Shown one piece after another: positions 13,562 to 18,220 of a stretch of 18,220 bases of DNA (its first letter is position 1; each line of letters starts with the position of its first letter). The stretch comes from an uncultured Ruminococcus sp. Lineage in GTDB: Bacteria; Bacillota; Clostridia; Oscillospirales; Acutalibacteraceae. The translations under genes and the position numbers were made by a program. Below the pieces are notes generated by a model. That model made no database searches, was not told the origin of the DNA, and saw only the letters and a program-made list of their open reading frames with translations. The stretch is taken from contig CACYDK010000047.1 in NCBI GenBank assembly GCA_902773155.1, positions 1 to 18,220 on the forward strand. Reading direction: 5' to 3'.

Positions 13562-13596
13562 ACCGGCTTAGCCAGATAAGGCTGAGCCGGTTTTTG
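13562..13596. terminator. Bidirectional terminator between the EAL gene and metH
   Basis: ACCGGCTTAGCC (13562-13573) pairs with GGCTGAGCCGGT (13580-13591) with one wobble pair and a 6-nt loop. On + it is followed by tttt; on - the stem is followed by ca and then seven Ts. Two smaller hairpins precede it: TTTGCGG/CCGCAAA (13506-13527) and GACAG/CTGTC (13530-13543). Confidence 0.88.
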
Positions 13597-13639
13597 ATTC
13601 ATATTAAATGATCTTTTGTACCGATGAAAACATCCGGAG

Positions 13640-16000
13640 TTAACCGAAAACTTTTTTAGCCGCGTCTACGGTTTCCTTGGCGTCCTTGCAGTAGAAATCC
13701 GCCCCGATTTTAGCGGCGTAGTCGGCTGTGAGGACCGCTCCGCCGACGGCGATCTTACATCCGCTGAGCTTCGGCTCGGCGCGCACGAGCTTTATTGTGC
13801 TCTCCATACTGCCGAGGGTCGTCGTCATAAGCGCGGACAGTCCGATCATCCGGATGTTCTGCTTTACGGCGGTCTCGACAATTAGCTCCGGCGGCACGTC
13901 GCGGCCTAGGTCGACAACGGTGTAGCCGTAGTTGTCGAGCAGAACCTTGACTATGTTTTTTCCGATATCGTGGATGTCGCCCTTGACCGTGGCTAGAATA
14001 ATCTTTCCCTTCGATACAGGCGCCGAGCTGTCGCGCGCAAGCCGGCGTTTGATCACATCGAAGCAGACCTGAGCGGTGTTCGCGCTCTGGATAAGCTGAG
14101 GCAGAAAGATTTTGTTTTTCTCAAAATCCACTCCCACGCGGTCGAGCGCCGGGATGAGCATAGTGTTGACTATTTCCATCGCGTCGGTCTTTTCAAGAAG
14201 GCTCTCCGTAACCGACGCGGCTTCGCTCTTGAGTCCCGCTCTCACTGCCTCCGGAAGTGTGAGCCTCGAGGAGCTTATCACGGGCTTTTTAGGCTCTCCG
14301 CCGCTGTAGCTTGAGATAAAGTCCGTTGAGTTCTTATCGATATTCGAAAGCACCTTGAACGCTCTCACGGCTCCCATCATATCGTCGTCGTTTGGGTTGA
14401 TTATCGGAAGGTCGAGCCCCTCCTCGAGCGCCATAGTCAGGAAAATATGATTGATAAGCGGACGGTTCGGCAGGCCGAAGCTGATGTTGGAAACTCCCAG
14501 ACAGGTTTTACAGCCGAGCTCTTCCTTTACGCGGCGAAGCGCCTTAAGAGTCTCGCGACAGCCGGCCTGTTCGGCTGAAACCGTCAGCGTCAGACAGTCG
14601 ATATACACGTTCTTGGGGTCGATCCCGTATTCCTTCGCGCGCTCAACTATTCTCTTGGCGATCTCAAAGCGTCCCTCGGCGGTTTTTGGGATCCCGTTCT
14701 CGTCGAGAGCCAGTCCGACCACCGCCGCTCCGTACTTTTTGACGAGCGGAAGCACCGATGAAAGCGACTTTTCCTCGCCGTTTACGGAGTTTACTATGGG
14801 CTTGCCGTTGTATATTCTAAGCGCGGCCTCGAGCACCTCGGGCTTGGTGCTGTCTATCTGCAGGGGTACGTCTACCACGGACTGCAGAGCCTTTATTACG
14901 CGCACCATCATTTCGCGCTCGTCAATCTCCGGCAGTCCGACGTTTACGTCAAGAATGTCAGCTCCGGCGTTTACCTGGCTTATAGCCTGCGACAGGATGT
15001 AGTCGATGTCGTTGTTTATTAGGGCTTCCTTAAAGAGCTTCTTTCCGGTCGGATTTATCCTCTCGCCGATAACCCTCGGCTCGCTGATGTCTACAGCGGA
15101 GGTCGCCGAGCAGACCGAGGTGCATTTGGGGTTGTCGTTCATTCTAAAGCTTTTTTTGTCGACGACCTTTTTAAGAGCCGCGATATAATCGGGCGTTGTG
15201 CCGCAGCAGCCTCCGACGAGTTTTACGCAGCCGTAGTCCGTAATTTCGCTCATGGCCTCGGCAAATTCCTCGGGGCTAACGTCGTAGGTGTTGCTGTTTG
15301 GGTCGGGAAGTCCGGCGTTGGGCTTAACAAAAACAGGAACGCTAGCGAGCTCGGAAAGCTCCTTAACGATCGGCTTAAGCTCGTTCGGGCCGAGCGAGCA
15401 GTTTACTCCGAGCGCGTCGACGCCGAGCCCCTCAAGGGTCAAAACCGCGCTTTTTACACTGACTCCGGCAAAGGTTCGGCCGTTTTTCTCGTAGGTCATT
15501 GAGGCCGAAATAGGCTTGTCGGAATTCTCCTTTGCGGCGAGCACCCCGGCCTTAAGCTCGAGAAGATCGGTGAAGGTCTCAAAGAATATCAAATCGGCGT
15601 CGGCTCCGGCGATGATCTGTTCCTTAAAGTAGTCGTAGGCCTCGTCAAAGGAAAGCGAACCGGCAGGCTCCAAAAGCTGGCCGATAGGCCCGATCTCAAG
15701 AGCCACGAGAGCGCGGCCGCCTGAGGCCTCGCGCGCATTTTTGACCGCCGACTTTATCAGCTCATCTACGGTGTAGCCGCTGTCCTTCGTTTTATAGCCG
15801 TTCGCGCCGAAGGTGTTGGTCGTGATGATCTGAGTGCCTGCCTCGATATACATTCTATGGACGTTTTTTACGACCTCGGGACGGGTAATATTCAGCGATT
15901 CCGGAAGCTCTCCGAGCTTAAGCCCGCTTTTTTGGAGCATTGTACCGGTAGCTCCGTCGAGTATTACGAAATCGCCTTTCAGTAGTTCTTTAAAATTCAC
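13640..16000 (-). CDS. metH: Cobalamin-dependent methionine synthase lacking the activation domain
   Basis: This 786-residue enzyme transfers a methyl group from 5-methyl-tetrahydrofolate via cobalamin to homocysteine, giving methionine. Order: homocysteine domain (about 1-285), with zinc ligands C201 (VNCSLGP) and C265-C266 (GGCCGTTP); folate domain (about 305-560: VIGERINPTGKKLFKEAL, LDVNVG, QIDSTKPEVLEAAL); cap and B12 domains (about 580-786), with the cobalamin-His motif D675-x-H677-x-x-G680 in GDIHDIGKNIV. The C-terminal AdoMet activation domain of E. coli-type MetH is absent, and a separate small gene directly upstream supplies it. I chose GTG at 16000: aaggcggg lies 8 nt upstream, and residue 1 begins the family's usual NFKELL start. 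A longer reading from 16075 would add an Ala/Arg-rich stretch lying inside the upstream gene. The start overlaps that gene's last codons by 11 nt, so translation is probably coupled. Confidence 0.93.
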   Translation of the reverse strand: MNFKELLKGDFVILDGATGTMLQKSGLKLGELPESLNITRPEVVKNVHRMYIEAGTQIITTNTFGANGYKTKDSGYTVDELIKSAVKNAREASGGRALVALEIGPIGQLLEPAGSLSFDEAYDYFKEQIIAGADADLIFFETFTDLLELKAGVLAAKENSDKPISASMTYEKNGRTFAGVSVKSAVLTLEGLGVDALGVNCSLGPNELKPIVKELSELASVPVFVKPNAGLPDPNSNTYDVSPEEFAEAMSEITDYGCVKLVGGCCGTTPDYIAALKKVVDKKSFRMNDNPKCTSVCSATSAVDISEPRVIGERINPTGKKLFKEALINNDIDYILSQAISQVNAGADILDVNVGLPEIDEREMMVRVIKALQSVVDVPLQIDSTKPEVLEAALRIYNGKPIVNSVNGEEKSLSSVLPLVKKYGAAVVGLALDENGIPKTAEGRFEIAKRIVERAKEYGIDPKNVYIDCLTLTVSAEQAGCRETLKALRRVKEELGCKTCLGVSNISFGLPNRPLINHIFLTMALEEGLDLPIINPNDDDMMGAVRAFKVLSNIDKNSTDFISSYSGGEPKKPVISSSRLTLPEAVRAGLKSEAASVTESLLEKTDAMEIVNTMLIPALDRVGVDFEKNKIFLPQLIQSANTAQVCFDVIKRRLARDSSAPVSKGKIILATVKGDIHDIGKNIVKVLLDNYGYTVVDLGRDVPPELIVETAVKQNIRMIGLSALMTTTLGSMESTIKLVRAEPKLSGCKIAVGGAVLTADYAAKIGADFYCKDAKETVDAAKKVFG

Positions 16001-16634
16001 AGCGTTTGCCCGCCTTTCTGAATTTGCATTCGCCCGCGAGAGAGCACGTCGCGCAGCCGCGGCGTCGGTTCTCAACGGGTTTTTCGCTCAGCCCGATAAT
16101 AGCTGTTACGGATTTTGTGGGTATGAGCATTGAGCTTTGGTTAGCGCAGAGCCCGATTTTTCTCGGAGCGTCGAGCAGAGACAGATAGAGGCTCTGGAGC
16201 TCAATGGGGTAGTCGCCGTAGCCCGGAGAAAACCTCCACGTAAGGTAGCGCCCGGTGTTTTCGCGGGCTATTTGCTTTTCGAGCCGGGCGCAAACCGACT
16301 CTATCGCCGAGCTCGCCATGGCGTCAAGCACCACCGCCCGGGACATATCGGTGATCTGAGCTATTTTTATTATACGGTCGACCTCGCGGCCGAGAGTCGC
16401 GCACATAATGACGGCTTTATCGCAGTCCTTAAGGTGAGCGCGAATGTCGCTTCCGGAAATCAGCGGAGAATTCTCGGCAGGTACAGTTTTGTAAAGATAC
16501 TTTACCTCGATGTGCCGCAGAAGCTCCTTCTCGCACGAGTCGAGAAGAGCGCTCATATCCTCGTTCATATTGACGCGGCTGTTTCCAAGATATCTGATCG
16601 TCTCGGCGCGGTCGATCCCTTCGAGAGTAATCAC
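15990..16634 (-). CDS. Stand-alone methionine synthase (B12) activation-domain protein
   Basis: This 214-residue protein resembles the AdoMet-binding activation domain found at the C-terminus of long MetH. The key motif RFSPGYGDYP (134-143) corresponds to the R-x-x-P-G-Y AdoMet site, and SMLIPTKSVTAIIGLS (168-183) matches the following conserved strand. In the fused enzyme this domain drives reductive methylation of inactivated cob(II)alamin; the same job on the neighbouring MetH is the natural inference. It ends in a Cys-rich tail (C194-x-x-C197, C203, C212) that could bind a metal or an Fe-S cluster. The start GTG (16634) overlaps the TGA of metF in GTGA, and the 3' end overlaps metH by 11 nt, so the three genes form a tightly coupled operon. 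Confidence 0.85.
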   Translation of the reverse strand: MITLEGIDRAETIRYLGNSRVNMNEDMSALLDSCEKELLRHIEVKYLYKTVPAENSPLISGSDIRAHLKDCDKAVIMCATLGREVDRIIKIAQITDMSRAVVLDAMASSAIESVCARLEKQIARENTGRYLTWRFSPGYGDYPIELQSLYLSLLDAPRKIGLCANQSSMLIPTKSVTAIIGLSEKPVENRRRGCATCSLAGECKFRKAGKRCEF

Positions 16635-17488
16635 AGCAGTTTTCCCACGCCCTCAACTATCCTGCGGGCTACGTAGGGGTTGTTCATGGTATAGAGGTGG
16701 ATGCCGCGCACTCCGCTCGAAATCAGGTCGACGCACTGGTCGATCGCGTAGGCGATACCCGCGTCGCGCAGCGCCTCGGGACGGCTCTCGTAGCGGGTCA
16801 TAATGCGCGAGAATTTTGACGGAAGCGAGGCGCCGCAGAGCGATACCATGCGCTGGATCTGCTTTGTGTTTACGACGGGCATGATACCGGCCTCGATAGG
16901 CACGGTTATCCCCGCGAGCCGACACCGCTTCTCAAAATCATAGAAGCTCTGGTTGTCGAAGAAAAGCTGGGAAATCAGGAATTCAGCTCCGGCGTCAACC
17001 TTTTTTTTGAGGTTCAAAATGTCGGTAATTTCGTTCTCGGCCTCGGGATGAACCTCGGGATAACAGGCTCCGGCAACGTAAAAACCGCCCTTTTGCTTTA
17101 TAAACTCCGTTAGCTCGCTGGCGTGATGAAAATCGGTTTTCGGCGGAAGCCCCGGGACGATGTCACCTCTTAAGGCGAGCACGTTTTCGATATCGTTTTC
17201 CTTAAAGCTATCGAGCACGCGTGAAACCTCGTCCTTTGAGCTGTTTACGCAGGTTATATGAGCGAGCGCCTCGACCCCGTAGGTGTGCTTAACCCGGGTA
17301 GCTATGGCGCAGGTGTTGTCGCTGGCTGTTCCGCCGGCTCCGTAGGTCACGCTCATATAGGCGGGCTTAAGGTCGCACAGCTCCTCGAGCACGCCGTAGA
17401 CGGACTCGATCGGCGAAGTTTTCTTTGGGGGAAAAACCTCGAAGGATAGCACGGTTTTTTCATTGTTATATAAATCTGATATTCTCAT
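16631..17488 (-). CDS. metF: Methylenetetrahydrofolate reductase
   Basis: This 285-residue protein has the MetF TIM-barrel pattern: FEVFPPKK with the catalytic Glu at residue 17, SVTYGAGG, the flavin-contact LALRGD, GGFYVAGACYPEVHPEA, ISQLFFDN, and GIMPVVNTKQIQRM. It reduces 5,10-methylene- to 5-methyl-tetrahydrofolate, the methyl donor for the MetH encoded in the same operon. I chose ATG 17488 because aaggtg lies 5 nt upstream and the family begins here; an upstream extension to 17530 would run across the -10 box. The electron donor (NADH, or ferredoxin via partner proteins as in some anaerobes) cannot be told from the sequence; no MetV-like partner gene is adjacent. Confidence 0.93.
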   Translation of the reverse strand: MRISDLYNNEKTVLSFEVFPPKKTSPIESVYGVLEELCDLKPAYMSVTYGAGGTASDNTCAIATRVKHTYGVEALAHITCVNSSKDEVSRVLDSFKENDIENVLALRGDIVPGLPPKTDFHHASELTEFIKQKGGFYVAGACYPEVHPEAENEITDILNLKKKVDAGAEFLISQLFFDNQSFYDFEKRCRLAGITVPIEAGIMPVVNTKQIQRMVSLCGASLPSKFSRIMTRYESRPEALRDAGIAYAIDQCVDLISSGVRGIHLYTMNNPYVARRIVEGVGKLL

Positions 17489-17518
17489 ACGATCACCTTG
17501 TTTTAAAACTATGTACTG

Positions 17519-17547
17519 ATTATAGCACACTTTAGCGCTTTAAACAA
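17519..17547 (-). promoter_or_regulatory. Promoter of the metF-activator-metH operon
   Basis: On the minus strand: TTGTTT (17547-17542), a 17-nt spacer and TATAAT (17524-17519), with an extended -10 TGC directly before it. The 5' leader to metF is only about 25 nt, too short for a SAM or cobalamin riboswitch. The -35/spacer boundary holds the short palindrome AAAGCGCTAAA, too small to call an operator. Confidence 0.75.
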
Positions 17548-17602
17548 TACAGACAACCGTGAAAAAACTTATGAAAATTGTCAAAAAAATTACGAAAACC
17601 CC

Positions 17603-17661
17603 TTTATATTATTGTAAATTTAATGTATAATGTAAACAAGCATACAGTGCGGACGCGCACT
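17603..17661 (+). promoter_or_regulatory. fba promoter and 5' leader hairpin
   Basis: A -10 TATAAT lies at 17626-17631, with a weak -35 TTTATA at 17603-17608 (17-nt spacer). The transcript should begin near 17638. Soon after, AGTGCG-gacg-CGCACT (17646-17661) forms a small 5' hairpin of a kind that can stabilise highly expressed messages. The ribosome site ggagg (17680-17684) lies 8 nt before the ATG. Confidence 0.65.
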
Positions 17662-17692
17662 CTATGAAATTTTATTTCCGGAGGTAAACATT

Positions 17693-18220
17693 ATGCCATT
17701 AGTAAACGCTAAAGAAATGCTCACCAAAGCAAAGGCCGGCAAATACGCGGTCGGACAGTTCAACATCAACAACCTTGAGTGGACAAAGGCTATTTTACAG
17801 ACCGCTCAGGAGCTCCAGTCTCCTGTAATTCTCGGTGTATCCGAGGGCGCGGGCAAGTATATGTGCGGATATAAGACCGTTGTAGGTATGGTCAACGGTA
17901 TGCTCGAGGAGCTCAACATCACAGTTCCCGTAGCTCTCCACCTCGACCACGGCTCCTATGAGGGCGCCAAGGCCTGCATCGCCGCCGGCTTCAGCTCCAT
18001 CATGTTCGACGGCTCGCACTATCCGATCGAAGAGAACGTTGCCAAGACTAAGGAATTAGTAGCTATCTGTAACGAAAAGGGTCTTTCCATAGAGGCTGAG
18101 GTTGGTTCCATCGGCGGCGAGGAAGACGGCGTTATCGGCGCCGGCGAGTGCGCTGATCCTCAGGAGTGTAAGATGGTCGCTGATCTCGGCGTAACAATGC
18201 TCGCCGCAGGTATCGGTAAC
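17693..18220 (+). CDS. fba: Class II fructose-bisphosphate aldolase, 3'-truncated by the window edge
   Basis: ATG at 17693 opens 176 codons that run in frame to the window edge; a full enzyme is about 280-310 residues. The start MPLVNAKEMLTKAKAGKYAV and GQFNINNLEWTKAI match the FbaA type closely. Also present are PVILGVSEGA, the zinc/catalytic segment VALHLDHGSYE, IMFDGSHYPIEEN and EAEVGSIGGEED; the last residues LAAGIGN would lead into the next conserved zinc His. The enzyme cleaves fructose-1,6-bisphosphate into glyceraldehyde-3-phosphate and dihydroxyacetone phosphate in glycolysis, and does the reverse in gluconeogenesis, using Zn2+. It is divergent from the metF operon, with its own promoter and a near-perfect ribosome site, as expected for a highly expressed gene. 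Confidence 0.93.
   Translation, partial: MPLVNAKEMLTKAKAGKYAVGQFNINNLEWTKAILQTAQELQSPVILGVSEGAGKYMCGYKTVVGMVNGMLEELNITVPVALHLDHGSYEGAKACIAAGFSSIMFDGSHYPIEENVAKTKELVAICNEKGLSIEAEVGSIGGEEDGVIGAGECADPQECKMVADLGVTMLAAGIGN

Noticed and set aside
16001..16075. Longer start for metH at 16075
   Set aside because: The added residues are an Ala/Arg-rich stretch lying within the activation gene. The GTG at 16000 has a Shine-Dalgarno at the right distance and begins the family's conserved N-terminus.

Overview
The window looks like a chromosomal segment from a Gram-positive gut or rumen anaerobe of the Ruminococcus / Oscillospiraceae type. The support is indirect: secreted proteins with Thr-Pro-Asp/Ala linkers, a VanW-family envelope protein, a MetH without its fused activation domain, consensus sigma-A promoters, strong AGGAGG-like ribosome sites and moderate GC. 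I see no phage, transposase, CRISPR array, tRNA or rRNA.

Layout. 1-1998: 3' part of a large secreted modular protein (beta-rich modules, long Pro-Thr linkers, Fn3-like and Ig-like C-terminus), closed by a terminator. 2099-3615: metY (O-acetylhomoserine sulfhydrylase), with its own promoter, a palindrome at the transcript start, a 14-codon leader peptide with tandem Cys codons, and a terminator. 3685-5467: a secreted 470-residue protein followed by an unannotated 44-residue peptide gene, ending at a perfect inverted repeat shared with the convergent VanW gene. 5499-7382 (minus): membrane-anchored VanW/peptidoglycan-binding-like protein with an acidic tail. 7512-11177: divergent operon of a UgtP/MGDG-synthase-like glycolipid glycosyltransferase, a serpin lipoprotein and a flippase-like membrane protein. 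11197-13596: a PAS-GGDEF(degenerate)-EAL-PAS-like signalling protein. 13640-17547 (minus): an overlapping operon metF - MetH activation protein - metH. 17603-18220: the start of class II fructose-bisphosphate aldolase, cut by the window edge.

How the genes work together. MetY makes homocysteine from O-acetylhomoserine and sulfide, MetF makes 5-methyl-tetrahydrofolate, MetH joins the two to give methionine, and the small activation protein presumably re-reduces MetH's cobalamin. They lie on two transcripts, and I find no SAM riboswitch on either. The most interesting element is the metY leader. Its Cys-Cys codons and the next two codons (2199-2210) can pair without a mismatch (nine Watson-Crick, three G-U pairs) with the end of the metY Shine-Dalgarno, the spacer and the ATG (2269-2280). 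This is the geometry expected of a cysteine-sensing translational attenuator in which a stalled leader ribosome frees the metY start site. The complementarity is directly visible; the mechanism is inference.
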